DNA of 57,999 nucleotides from Gnetum montanum (GCA_015680685.1 MNCI01012629.1:634587-692585); one strand, 5' to 3'; numbered from the stretch's first letter, positions 46,503 to 57,940 are shown. Numbers and translations: made by a program. Notes: generated by a model not told the origin, from the sequence alone.

Positions 46503-46555
46503 TCTTGTAAGGTAGAAAGGATCAGAAATAAGGAAAATAGAGAGATCTAGCAGCA

Positions 46556-46909
46556 ATCTAAGGCTTTATGTCCTATAGGGTTTTAGAAGAACCATCAAAG
46601 CGACTGATTTGCACCACACGGTGCGTAAACAACCACAAAAGGGAGTAACATTTACGCTGGCATATATTGAGGTACAAAAAGCATGCAGGACTACCATAAA
46701 ACCAAGGGATCAGATGGCAATGAAAGACTTTATGTCTTGCAGGGTTCCAAAGGAATCGTTGAAGAGACTGATCTATACCACATGATGCGTAAACAACCGC
46801 AAAAGGGTAACAAGTTCATGCTACTATGTGTCTGGGTATAGAACACATACAAGACTACCGTAAAACACTGAAAGGGAACCAAAAGGCCCTCTTTCTAGCA
46901 CTAGAAAAT
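46556..46909 (-). repeat. 5' leader of element D with a tandem duplication
   Basis: Two direct copies about 164 bp apart (AGGCTTTATG at 46561 and AGACTTTATG at 46725) share TGCGTAAACAACC, AAAAGGG and AGGACTACC-like blocks. They lie between the 5' LTR and gag. The primer-binding site should start at 46909 on the minus strand (ATTTTCTAGTGCTAGAAAGA), but I cannot match it to a tRNA. Confidence 0.75.
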
Positions 46910-48662
46910 TGTAGCGACCAAAAATGTTAAAGGTTGAAAAACACCAAGAGGTCGTTGGTCAGACAGTCTTAACCCTAGATCCATGCAAGGGCCATGCTCG
47001 ATAAAACAGAAACAAGGTGCCTTAAATGGTCTAGTTGATCAGACAAGAACTTAGTCGGTGTCTCTAAACCTTTTGCAAAAATTTTATTTGAAATTAATGC
47101 TTATAACATAAAATAATAATAATTTTTTTTAAGAAAATGCACTACTTCAAGATTACGACTTTACTTTGTCAAGGTGGATACAATTGGTTGCATGACGCTG
47201 GGAAGCATAAAGATTCCAAAAGTAACCTGGACATTCAAAAGCAAGCCAATTGTATGCTTGAATGTGGTTTCAAGAGCTAACAATGCACAATGGATGCTCA
47301 AGATTGCCAATTTGATTCTTGTCAAGCCAAAATTTTGCCAAACTTGCCAATAATTTTTTGCCAACTTGTGAATTTTTGCTAACTAGTTTTGCCCTTTGAA
47401 TTGCCAAATTTCCAACCCTTTGAGCATTGCTAATTAGGGTATTTATAGGGCTAGGAGCATGCGAGAAATGTTATTTGGATGCCATGTGCCCTAGACCCAC
47501 AAGGTGTTGACGTGTCCATGCTACATGGACATGCAAGGCTGATTGACAGGCCTTCCATGTTGTAATTATGTTGTCAGAACATGGAGATGTGTTCCAATGA
47601 TGCAAATAAGTAAAGTGCATTGATGTAGCTTAGCTATCTGCTACGCTATGCTATGCTGTGGAGCATAGCTTGTTAGTGTAGTGTGATTGCTCGCTACACT
47701 ATGCTACACCCAATTGCCTACTACACTATGAAGCATAACATAGTTGTTTGCTATGTTGTGCTATGCTATGTAGTGTAGCATGTTAGCATAGCGTAGCTAC
47801 TTGCTACGTTGTGCTATGCTATGTAGCGTAGCATAGCGTAGCCACCAGTTTGAAGAAGAAATCTGATTTGACGTTAATTGCATGTGTTGGAAGCTTTTGA
47901 GATGTATTGGCTGGTTTTGCATGTTTTCTATGCTATGCTATGCTACATAGCATAGCAGTTGGCCTTAACTATGATTTACATTACAAAGGTTTGTTTGAAG
48001 ATCATGCTGACAATTTGCAGCCTTTGCTCTTTGCAACACGAAACTTGCAAACTTGTTGATCCTGCATTCTAAGATTTCTTTTGTCGTTCTTGCATTGTCG
48101 CTATGCTATGCTATGCTGCATAGTGTAGCATAGCATAGTAGCCGACATAGCCTACTCTTTTGCTTAATCTACTGAGTTTTGCTAAAAGACTTGAAGTTGA
48201 GCGAAGAAACTAGTTTTGAAAGGCCAAGGGTGCTTTCTAAGTGCAATTGAAATCACTAAGCAAGCTGGGCCTTTCTGTCTTGCTTTTGCTATGTTTTGCT
48301 ACACTACATAGCATAGCATAGCATAGCACTTTGTCCTCCAACTGTCTTCTGAGGCTTGCTACGCTGCATAGCATAGCGTAGCGTAGCAAACTTCTTGACT
48401 AGAAAACTTGTTGAACTATTTTGCACAGCCTGAGCACTGTTGACAACCCCATGCATCATTTTTGAGTAGGCTATCAACTAGATGAACCACCTAGGTGGGC
48501 AGGCTAGAGAGTCCATTGGGCCTATTAACACTAGACGTAGAAAATTTTCCTAACTGGACAATCTAAACTCAGAGCATCCATTTCTTGCCGAAGTGACATG
48601 AGGCTACCTAAATTCCAAGGACCTAGTGAAGCAAGAATGCCTTGAAAACTTAGGGTGTTTCA
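46910..48662 (-). repeat. 5' LTR of element D
   Basis: 1753 bp. The + strand begins TGTAGCGACC and ends GGGTGTTTCA. The reverse-strand TATA box is at 47440-47447. Hairpin words of the GCTATGCTAC type recur near 47640-47840, 47935-47960, 48100-48140, 48285-48328 and 48357-48390. It has one copy of the 140-bp unit that is doubled in the other LTR. Confidence 0.93.
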
Positions 48663-49200
48663 CCACTCACTATTCACTATCGGATAAATGAATTCCATCT
48701 AGAGCATTTTTTCTATTTCCTCCTTGACAATCTACTTCAATTTGGGATTCAACCACCTCTATGGCTACCTTATTAGCTTTATGGGTGGATCAATGTAGAT
48801 GCAATGCTAGCATATCCTTGAATAGATTCCTGTCAATTTAGGATATGACCAAGAAAAGGCTATTGGCCATTTGTTGATGAACTGCAATATCTTGTCTTTT
48901 TGTTCTAGAGAAAAATGTGCATAAATTATGACTAGCTTACCATTATTTAAAAATGTGTATTCCATGCTAGTTGGTAGAGTTTTTAACTCTAGGGGCTCTT
49001 GCTTGAAATTATTAGGGATTTGTAACTCTCCCCAATAGGTATCATAATTTTCTTCATTGTTAGAGATTTGATGATGAACTTGTTCATGTTTATCCATGCC
49101 TTCGACATAAGCACATGTTAGGCTCTTAGTTGGTTCCATGCATAGTGTGCTCCTATTAGAGTCAATTATCAGCCATTGGATGCCCTCTTATTTTGTGGCT
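48663..49200 (-). pseudogene. pol of element B, first part: RT N-terminus
   Basis: The open frame 48807-49139 (MEPTKSLTCAYVEGMDKHEQ, then FSWSYPKLTGIYSR) is the pre-RT linker, matching A at 11060-11370. Homology continues to EFIYPIVNSEW at 48663. The next residues of the RT, WVSPLAIMP, are at 34448 on the far side of element D. The Ser-Glu-Trp codons sit in the target duplication. Confidence 0.88.
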
Positions 49201-49299
49201 ACTACATATAGTTACCTTTGAATATCTATTTCATGTGCACATTGATTGCATGTTTTAATAAATATACTTTTGATGGACAAGATTTTCTAAAAACAATTG

Positions 49300-49720
49300 C
49301 ACCCATTATCACTGTACACGATGCATGGAATATGCTTCCTCTCTAAAATGTCCAAATTCATTTTCCTTGAGGATTTACAAGGAGAGGTTCCTTATAGCCA
49401 TACGTGCATCTAGTATGCTTAACCAAGCCCTTTCCATAATCATGGAGAAGTCACCTTTGGAATTTTCCATCTTGATCACCAGAAAATTGGTAGGGTAGGA
49501 TGATCCATAAACTATGGTTGTAATGTCCTCCAGTAATCCCAAAAAGACATTGATTGATTGGTTTGCCAATTCTAAATAGATTTTTCTCTTCTTGAGAGGT
49601 GTTCTAGGCCTTGTACATGTCATGGCTAATGTCCAATGATCTATAAGTAAATGAGTGGACTTTCTAAGTTAGATATTTTTTTGGGAATATTGTTAGCCTT
49701 GATCCAATCAAAAATAGCAT
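49300..49720 (-). pseudogene. Aspartic protease remnant of element B
   Basis: The open frame 49375-49623 reads ELANQSINVFLGLLEDI, YGSSYPTNFLVIKMENSKGD and MERAWLSILDARMAIRNLSL. This corresponds to A's 10600-10820. The active-site part, further upstream in the gene, is degraded. Confidence 0.75.
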
Positions 49721-52000
49721 GAGTTAGCATTACAGTGTAGATATGAGGTGGCACTTTGTTTGAAGGATACTTGATTGTATTTGATGCAGAGGATGAGGGT
49801 GTTGAAGATACAGGATGACTAGTTGGATTAGGTTGTGAGGGTTTGGGAGAATTTTTGGGTTGAAAGAAGGATCATTTCCTAGATCAATTATCACAACTAC
49901 TTAGCTAGAAAGCTAGTTGTGAATGTATAGCCCTCATAGCACTTCATTGGTACAACTATGGAGGAATTTGACCCGACATAGATGGAACAAGAGGCAACTA
50001 GGTTAAGGATGGAGGGATGTGTATAGATGGATGTAGAGGGTCATATGGATATGTTTTCTTCCCTTGAGTAGATGGTGAATGAGTTTGATGGTACTTTGGA
50101 GGGTAATTATGGTGTTAGAATGAGGTGTGGTTGGAAAAACTTCTTGGAGAGACGAGTTGCTGAACATAGTACTCATATGGATTTGGTTGCCTATAAGGGT
50201 ACTACTATCTTGATATTATGGTTGTGAGGGTTTGGGAGAACTGTTGGTTATTTCCACTCTTGATATTATTCATATGATTGTGGTGGAGCTCCACTTAGGT
50301 AGTAAGCTTTTTGTTGTTGTTGGAGCTATCTTGGATTACCTTGAGGATAAGGAAATCATCTAGGTGCTTGCCTCCATGCTAGTCAAGGATTCAATGCATA
50401 CATTTTAGACTCTTGTAAGTGTAACACCATAAGGAAACATCCCTTAGGATGTTCATATTGACAAATTTCACAACCAACGTCATCATCAAATTCTATTTTT
50501 ACAACTTCTTTTACTACAACAGCTTTGCCCTTACCTCTCTGGTAGGCATGTTCAACTTCTTTTTGTCTCTTGCAATTATGATCACTATTTTACTCTTTGG
50601 ATTCCTCAACAATCTCCATAGCATCTTGGAATTTCTCATCCAAAGAGTCCCATAATTTATCAAACTTTTCTTAAATATCAAAAATAGATTTTTAGATAGG
50701 TAATGTTTTCTTGTTGACAACTTCATCCAGTGGTAACTCCTCCTCATCATAGAGTTAGACCTTCCTTTTTCTAATTGAAGGATTCCTATTATACTCTTCT
50801 ACACTTTTTCTTTTTTGAAACTCACCTTATTATTTTGTTTCTTGCTCTATAAGCCTTTGTATATGATGAGATCTTAGTTCAAATAATCTCCCTTGGGCAT
50901 AATCCCCAAGAGTTTTTCTGGTTTCTACTCTAAGCCGATATGATATGGTAGAGTTGTTCCCTCTTAGAATAACCATGGCTAGGGCATTGATATAAGAGAG
51001 AATAGTATATAACCATGGCTGCATCCAAGGATTCATGTATTCCTTATTTTCAACCTTGAATTTCCCTTCTTAAATTAGACACTTTGGAGTATGTTTGGTA
51101 TTTGTCATTAAATAGCTCTAACATGGTACTCCATCTACAAATGGATTCTAGTTCCAAGGATTGATACCGGCATTCATCTTCCTTGATAAGTATCCTAGGA
51201 AATAGCTTGAGATTTTGCAAGTCATTTTTAATGTTTTGTAAGGCATAAGAACTATGGAAATCTTGTAGATGTGTTTGTGGGTTAGAGTTATATCCCCCCT
51301 CAAATCTTGGGACATTGTTCATATCTAAGTGCTTAATCTTACTATCTTTCACATGCCTAGTTGGAATCTTAAGTACCTTTGCAATATTAAGTATGATTTT
51401 ATTTTCTAACATAGGTTCATCATCATTATTATGTCGATGACATTGATGATGGTTTTTATCACCACTTCATTCTTGGTGAGCTCTGTGATCACTGTTGTCT
51501 TGCTAATCACATTCATCATGATTATTTCTTCAATGGTTTCTATTTGAACCAAAAGATGAAGAGGAATGTTTAAAATCATATGTAGAGTAAGCTAGACTAC
51601 CATTACCACCATAGTGTCCTCCACCACCTCTTTGCTCATTACAACCATCATGCTTAGATCTCTTGCCATCATGATGATTGCCCAAGTCCCTACCTTGACT
51701 GTCACTTTTTTCAAAACTTGGTTTATGAATAATGGATCACATGTTCAAGGCCACACCCTCATCACCAATAATAGATGGTGGAGAATCTTCATGTTGGGAA
51801 CCCTCTGGGGAGGATCCACATTGTTGTCTTGGCTTAGCAGGAAAACTGCTTTCCCTTCATAAACTCGTGATGCTTCTCTTGGTGTTGATCTCTCCTATGT
51901 TATGTTTTAGTGGGATGGTACTCACGAGTGTCATAACCATTCACAACGTATTCCTCTTGAAGATATATAATGTCCAACTTCTTAAGGGTTTGAAATAGCA
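49721..52000 (-). pseudogene. gag of element B
   Basis: The open frame 51050-51412 is the best-preserved part: HVKDSKIKHLDMNNVPRF, ALQNIKNDLQNLKLFPRILI, MLELFNDKYQTYSKVSNLRR. It is followed, after a stop, by KQGIHESLDAAM and QCPSHGYSKREQ, an Athila-type gag signature (about 51045-50940). A zinc-knuckle motif, CEICQYEHPKGC, lies near 50475-50440. The N-terminal part (about 51430-51720) is rich in His, Asp, Asn and Gly, as in A. The C-terminal linker is Ser/Thr/Pro-rich (49740-50330). Confidence 0.75.
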
Positions 52001-52335
52001 TCCAAGGCATAGATTGATTAGGGGACATTATGATGTTGGCCTCCATACCATGCCATCGCAATTGCTCATCCTACTGTAGGATGAAGATGAAGTTATGTAC
52101 ATACTCATCTAGATGAGTATATACCACTTTACACTCTTGTTGGACCATTGATTTGACATCTTCATGCTTGTGGGAAGAAGGTATTTTGCAACAAATAAAA
52201 TAATTAGTGTGGTTTTGTAATTATAGATCATGTGAGAGTGATGTTCAGCTTGGGTTCATCCAACAATATTAATAATGTTCACTAATCCTTGATAGTATAT
52301 GTTTCAACAAACAATGCCCATGGAAATGATTCCAA
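52001..52335 (-). other. Leader and primer-binding site of element B
   Basis: On the minus strand the LTR is followed by TTGGAATCATTTCCATGG (52335 downward). It shares its frame with the tRNA-Asp complement TTGGCGCCGTTGCCGGGG, mismatches being mostly transitions. The rest of the leader shows no motif. Confidence 0.5.
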
Positions 52336-53290
52336 TGATGAGTGGCGAAGGATACATCTATGCCCAACCATATGAATTAAAAGGTGCTCACAAATGATCT
52401 GGTTGAATTCTATGGACTTTACAGTTTTTGGTACACTAGTCTTCTAGGAAGTGAACATTGCCCTAAGGTCATTCATTGAGTTCTTGATTACACTTGTGAA
52501 ACATAATGGTATGGTTAAGAGTAATTAAGGCATATGATTTTTATCATTTTATGTTTTATGACTTTGATGCTTGACGAGAGATATTGAGTAATTTAATAAC
52601 TAATTTAATTTAACTAATTAACTAATCTTTAGCTAATCCTAACATAAGCAACTAGTCCCACTTTCCATACACATCCTGAATCCATGTTTCCACTATTGGA
52701 TTACCAAGTGCTATGTTACTAGGTGTACCAACCAATAATACTGGTGAGATTACGAAGCAAATACAGGTTATGCTCGAAGTAGTTGTACTTGTGTCTTTAA
52801 TCTATCTAGCTTATCTTACTTAATTACTTAATTAGATTAATTAATAAAAAATGTTAAATAATTAACTAAAAAATTAAATGCATAAATAAAATATCTAAGT
52901 TATCTAGAATGTTGTAAGGTTTATCGAGAAGCTCTTCTTTATTGCCATACACACTATCATGCTTAGGTACAACAATGCTCAAATAAAGATCTATACACTC
53001 AATGACTCTTACTATAGGCACTCAGGAAAAATATTTTAAGTTTCAATTAGACAAACTACAAGAGCTCTACTACTACTATGAATTGAATGTTCATAAACAT
53101 TGCTGGAAGCTTGTATTTATAGTTTTTGATCTAGGGCTGCATTAATGAGGCCCTGTCAATGTAGCAAATGCTACATCGATATGGCCTTGTTAATGGGGCA
53201 ACATCATGTAAATAGGGCCCTATCGATAGAGGCCCATCAACAAGGCTGCATCAACAGGGGGCCATCAACATGACACATTAACACTCATCA
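52336..53290 (-). repeat. 5' LTR of element B
   Basis: The + strand begins TGATGAGTGG and ends CACTCATCA: perfect 9-bp inverted ends. The reverse-strand TATA box (TATAAATA) is at 53114-53121. It aligns along its length with 26608-27563. Confidence 0.92.
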
Positions 53291-53649
53291 GTAACCCAGT
53301 AGCATTGCAATGCATTCAAGATGTGTACGGTAGGTGGGAACAAATACTTGTATTTGGAAATATCTTAAGGCATTAGATAGTTATTAGATTAATTAATACT
53401 TAATCACTTTGCTTTACACTTAGGTAAAAATAGATAAAATTATAAAACTATACAAATCATGTGCCTTGGTTACACTTAACCATACACTTATACTTACACA
53501 AGTGGAACCAAGAAGACAATGATCATGTCCTTAGGTTTCCTACCTAGATGATGTGCATTTAGAAAATGAATGTCCATAAAATTTGACCAAATCATAGTTG
53601 ACACTTATGATTCATATGGTTGGGCGTAGGGTATACTTGCCACTCATTA
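53291..53649 (+). repeat. 3' LTR of element C, second part
   Basis: Starts at the target duplication GTAAC and continues CCAGTAGCATTGC, exactly where the first part (ending 26607) stops relative to A's LTR (17950-18314). It ends CCACTCATTA. Confidence 0.9.
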
Positions 53650-53739
53650 GCTATTTGTAGAATCAAACCTGAATCAAATTAACTTGGTGTTAGCAAGCCA
53701 AGATCCTTACCAGTAGGCTAAAACCTCATTAGTAGATTC

Positions 53740-54080
53740 AAAACTTATAAGTTTAAAACGTGGTACCAATAGCATGCTAACAAGCTTTGCACCCAAGGTA
53801 ATGGCTTTCAAGGTCAAAACTTGGTACCAGTGGCATGCTAACAAGCTTTGCACATAAGGTAATGGATTTTGAGGTCAAAACTTGGTACCCGTAGCACTCT
53901 AAGCATGCTAGTAGACTTTACATCTAAACCTATTGGTTCTAAGATTCAAAAACTAGAACTAGTATGTGAGAAAAATTTACATCTAAAGGTATTGGTTCTA
54001 AGATTCAAAAACTAATACAAGCATGTGAGTAGCCTTTACACTTGAAGGTATTAGATTGAGGATTTAAGACCTAGTACAAG
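53740..54080 (+). repeat. Five-copy tandem repeat of about 60-70 bp
   Basis: Units begin GTTTAAAACGTGGTACC, GTCAAAACTTGGTACC (twice) and ATTCAAAAACTA (twice), and carry GCATG then TTTACATCTAAAGGTATTGG-like ends. The first three and last two units form two subtypes. They lie just outside element C. Confidence 0.85.
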
Positions 54081-54825
54081 TTCTTTAAAAGAATTACAAT
54101 TATTTATTCAATAGCAAGGAAAATAAAAATTACCAATGAAACCCCTATCTAACAAATTCAATTGTCTTACACATGATTAGATTCTGCAAAACTTTGGAAA
54201 CCATAGAAAAATATTTTGGAAATTCATTAAAGGTAATCATGATATGATGTTGAAACAAAAGAATTGTATGATTTGTTTTTGTTGTCTCATATTTACTTTC
54301 TTAAAATAGAAATAGAGTACATCCAACATATGCTATAGGTCTCTAGACTTGATAAAACTTGAATTTCAATTTCCAAAAAAAAATTATAGTATACTAGTTG
54401 TTCATCTTTACCTTGGTTCTCTGCAACAAAAAATCTGACGCTAATTGCTAAAAGAATTTCATTTAAAATTCTCCATGGCCCAAAAGTAATCAATGATAGT
54501 AACTTTGTGTTTCACAACTTGGCTTTACAGAAATAGCTAAAATTTAGAAACTTAAGTATGCACTTTGCTATTGAAATCTCACTTTTAACAATGATATAAT
54601 ACAATGTGCCAAGTGAAAAATAGAAAACATAGCTATATGTTATTTGGTTTTGATAGCTAGATGTACACTATAAATCTATAGAAACTAATTCTAGTTATTT
54701 CCCTTACCTTTATTTCTACAAACTTCCTATTCACTATAGTTATAATAGCTTGTAAACTCCTAAATTATCATTTTAACTATTAATTATAGTTTCCCCAAAA
54801 TGGATATATGTCCACTAATAAATAA
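54081..54825. other. Unassigned AT-rich spacer
   Basis: No gene, repeat or element end recognised. The short minus-strand frame at 54293-54493 has no domain. Confidence 0.4.
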
Positions 54826-54935
54826 TGTTGGGTACATTCAAATACAATTTATTATAAGGTGAAGAGGAATGTTCATTATTCCTTGTAATAACTCTTATCT
54901 TTAAGATTCCTCTACTTTTCACATGGTTTCAAAGA
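54826..54935 (+). repeat. 5' LTR and primer-binding site of element G
   Basis: TGTTGGGTAC to TTTTCACA is only 98 bp. It is followed by TGGTTTCAAAGAGG (from 54924), which matches the initiator tRNA-Met site TGGTATCAGAGC with a few changes. No second copy was found to confirm the LTR. Confidence 0.5.
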
Positions 54936-55025
54936 GGAAACAATCTATAGAAATTAAATCATTTTATCTCTCCATACAAATCATCTTTTATAATGTCCTC
55001 CAATTAACCTAATACAAATATTAGA

Positions 55026-55870
55026 GTGCATGAAATGGACCCTAATCCAAGCATCAAGCATACTTACATCCCTTTAAGTGGTCCAAATTACCTCTCTTGG
55101 GCTAAGGCTACATCTTTATCCCAATGTACAAAATCAAAGCTTGGATACATCGATGTTAATAAAAAGCCTTCTACTCAAAGTAATCCAAATTTTGTAGATG
55201 GCTATCTAATGATCAACTAGTAATGTCATGGATACTAAATTCCATGGATCCAAATGTTACAAGAATCTTTATATTTGTCAAGAACTTAGAGAGGCTATGG
55301 GAGTCCATAAAAGAGATATACAATCAAGAAGATAATGTTACCTACATTTATCACCTAAAGTAATAAATCTATCAATCCAAGCAAGAAGATAAGTCACTTA
55401 TATATTTTTTTGAGCGATCTCAAAATCAAATAGGATGAGCTTACAATTTACCATCCAAGCACTATAGATCCAAAAACACCTCAAAAGTATGAGGAGGAAG
55501 ATAAAATCTTTCAACTCTTAGGAGGCTTGAGATCAAAATAAGAAAATATTAGGAGCCAAATCCTTATGTACACTAATATGTCAATATTTAGTAATATATG
55601 TGCTATCATTCAACATGAAGATACTTAGGAAAATAATGAAATGTGAGAAAAATCCAGATGTAGAAGATAGTGAAAAATCAACCTTCTCGATAAATAAGGG
55701 TAGGAAAAGCTATGAAAATTAGGGTGAATGAAGGGTAGTAGACATAAGTCAAGGTCAAGGAAGGGGTCCTGTAGGTAGATCATTTCTAAAATATGATCAT
55801 TGCCATCTCACTAGTCACACCAAGGATCATTGTTGGTTCCTCCATCCTCATCTTCATCTACCATGAGAAA
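55026..55870 (+). pseudogene. gag of Copia element G
   Basis: The open start (55026-55220) reads PLSGPNYLSWAKATSLSQ and KSKLGYIDVNKKPS, a Copia gag N-terminal signature (NYxxWxxx, KLGYIDG). After stops and frame changes, the zinc-knuckle HCHLTSHTKDHCWFLHP lies near 55799-55850 (first Cys mutated). Confidence 0.78.
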
Positions 55871-55989
55871 ATTGTAAATCTAGAGAACAACTAGCACAAA
55901 CTAAATCCTAAACATCTATTGAAAAGCTCACTCAAATCATCCAACAACTAAGTAAGTTTGGCATTACATCCTCTTCTATGAATCTCATT

Positions 55990-57230
55990 CAAAATTCTTA
56001 AGAACCAAGTAACACTCATGCTTTACAAGCCACTTTAGAAACCTTCACATGGATTATAGGTTATGGATCATTTTGTAACATTTTAGGATAGGGCCATGAG
56101 GAAGAAGATTAGTAAAGGATGTATACTTTAAGGATTGTATCTACTCGATCAATAGAAAGAATTTGTAGCTAATAAGGAAGGTTCTGATGATTACCATTTA
56201 TGACATTGGAAACTTTTCCATCTTTCATAAAATGTTCTATGGTTACTATTCCCATCCTTGAGTTGTCCAAAATTTCAAAATTGTGAAATTTGTAAGTTTT
56301 CAAAGTAAAGAAGATTACCATTTTCTCAATCCAAAGAAGTTTTTGAAGGACCATTTAGTCTATTTCACTAAGATGTATGGGATCCTACTTTTGTTCTTTC
56401 TTATAGATTATTTTGTCACATTTATAGATTATTGGTGTCACTCCACCTAGATCTACTTATTAAAATCTAAAAGTAATGTGTTTTTTATCTTTTAAGAATT
56501 CCAAAAGTAAATTTGCAATCAATATGATGGAAAAATAAAATTTTTCCACTCAAATAATGGAATTGAGTTTATGAACAATAGCTTTTCTAATTAGTTTATC
56601 AATCATGGAATCATTCATCAAATGTCATGCATTAGAATTGCTCAGAAAAATGGGGTTGTATAAAGGAAAAATAGGCATTTGCTTCAAGTCACAAGGTCAT
56701 TCATGTTTCAAGCCAACATCCCAAAGGCTTACTAGTTTGAAGCTGCATTGACTACATGCTATTTCATCAATCATCTCCTAGGTAGAATACTTCAAGATAG
56801 GCCTCCTTTGGAAATTCTCAAAGAAAGAAGAATTAATTTATCACATTTGCGTATATTTAGAAACATCTCCTATGTCCACATACAATAGTCAAACTATGAC
56901 AAACTAAAGCTGTCACTTAAAAAATGCATTTTTCTTTGATACTCTACTTCTAAGAAGGGCTACAAGTGCTATGATCCTAAATCAAAAAAAAATTATATAT
57001 ATCAAGGAATATTCAATTTGTTGAAATTGAAACATACTTTCATAGTAGTTTAAAAAGGCACTAGAAATAATGCTCAATGGGAGATGTCTTCAAATACCAT
57101 GCATCCTCATGTAGGAATAGACATAATAATAATTAAGATTATCAATGAAGAAGTATTAGATCATATATTTGATTGTAGCCATTCAAAAGGAAGGAAAGAA
57201 TTTCATCCTCTAGCAATCATGCAACAAGAT
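55990..57230 (+). pseudogene. Protease remnant and integrase core of Copia element G
   Basis: TWIIGYGSF near 56050 is a decayed Copia protease site (normally WIIDSGA; the catalytic Asp is Gly). A GAG-pre-integrase-like part follows to about 56330. The integrase core shows NNGIEFMNNSF (about 56555-56590; second catalytic Asp replaced by Asn), HGIIHQMSC and AQKNGVV.RKNRHLL (about 56640-56690, the catalytic Glu codon now TAA). Then come SFMFQANIPKAY and INHLLGRILQDRPPLEIL. Homology fades after LVALPIVNS near 57270. Confidence 0.82.
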
Positions 57231-57250
57231 AATTAAGAGAACAACCTTGT

Positions 57251-57940
57251 GGCCCTGCCTATTGTTAACTCTTCTCATCTATGTAGGTCTTGGTGTATCT
57301 TATAAGATTAATTGCCCATGATGCTAGTTTTCTTCCCCACTCTTACGATTAGGAAGTTTCTCAATGACTCCTTGAACATTGGAAGTTACCTCTCTTAATG
57401 TTGATAGTTACAAGTTGGTACCACCACTACCATCATTGGTAATTAAAGCAATGAAGGTAGTGGGGAATTTTTGAAAATAAATGATTCCTTGATTAGAGGA
57501 ATACCATATATGATTATAAATACAATGGATGGTCCATAGCCTCATTGTGACTTGTTTTTTGATTTTTTTTTTTTTTTTGCAAACTACAAATTCCATTAGA
57601 TTTAGCATTGAGATCGAATTGGCAAAGGCTAGAAGATCCATCAAAATATAAGTTTACTTTCTCTTCATCTCTATGTTTTTAATTTGTTTTGCTATGGCCA
57701 CAACAACTGGAGGTAAACAAGATAACTTTAGTATTCTCTTCTAGTTGTTATCTTTTAGTTTTGCTTCCACAAATTCTTATTAATGGATGAATGTATTTTA
57801 TTTCTACAAAGTTATTTCTTATCCATTCATAAAAATTATATTTTGGTTTATCTACTATTAAAGAGGTAGATCTTTGAATATTTGGGCAATATAGAAATTA
57901 CAATTACTTTGTTTTAGCTACTATTAATGAGAAGATCTTG
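57251..57940. other. Unassigned sequence, possibly the LTR of the next element
   Basis: No coding domain. A T-run at 57558-57574 splits a 78-codon minus-strand frame that I do not accept as a gene. The right part should be an LTR, judging by the primer site that follows, but its start cannot be placed. Confidence 0.35.

Larger units (their letters stand above)
34449..48662 (-). mobile_element. Element D: Tat-like Ty3/gypsy retrotransposon with dual RNase H
   Basis: The 3' LTR is 34449-36542 and the 5' LTR 46910-48662. In sense they begin TGAAACACCC and end CTACA. Perfect target duplication CCACT (34444-34448 and 48663-48667). Minus-strand order: 5' leader with a duplication, gag, protease, short repeats, RT, RNase H, archaeal-type RNase H, integrase, short repeats, polypurine tract. 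The second RNase H marks the Tat lineage (which includes Ogre). Pol retains long open stretches, consistent with D being younger than its host B. Confidence 0.93.
26608..53290 (-). mobile_element. Element B: Athila-like retrotransposon, carrying element D inside
   Basis: Inverted to A and C. The 3' LTR is 26608-27563 and the 5' LTR 52336-53290 (956 and 955 bp). In sense, both begin TGATGAG and the 5' LTR ends CCACTCATCA. Target duplication is GTAAT/GTAAC inside C's LTR. Internal order on the minus strand: gag, protease, RT, RNase H, integrase, third ORF. Element D (34449-48662) splits RT. Without D the element is about 12.5 kb. All genes are interrupted. Confidence 0.9.
24274..53649 (+). mobile_element. 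Element C: Athila-like retrotransposon, 3' part, split by element B
   Basis: Visible parts are the third ORF (24274-25900), a spacer to 26138, and a 3' LTR broken into 26139-26607 and 53291-53649 by the insertion of B. The upstream part presumably continues to the left of element F, beyond the window. Sequence matches A's 15585-18314 collinearly. The base after the LTR end begins GCTAT, the expected target duplication, which cannot be checked here. Confidence 0.8.
54826..57250 (+). mobile_element. Element G: degenerate Ty1/copia retrotransposon, 3'-truncated
   Basis: Short 5' LTR (54826-54923), decayed tRNA-Met primer site, gag, zinc knuckle, protease remnant and integrase core in Copia order (integrase before RT). 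Homology ends after the integrase near 57230; no RT or 3' LTR is visible. The short LTR and the NYLSWAKA and CWFLHP motifs suggest an Ale/Retrofit-type lineage (inference). Confidence 0.75.

Noticed and set aside
46880-46909. tRNA assignment for D's primer-binding site
   Set aside because: The sequence after the LTR does not match any tRNA 3' end that I can recall with confidence.
57408-57644. 78-codon minus frame with a Lys run, possible poly(A) retrocopy
   Set aside because: The Lys run is just the T-run; no domain and no target duplication found.
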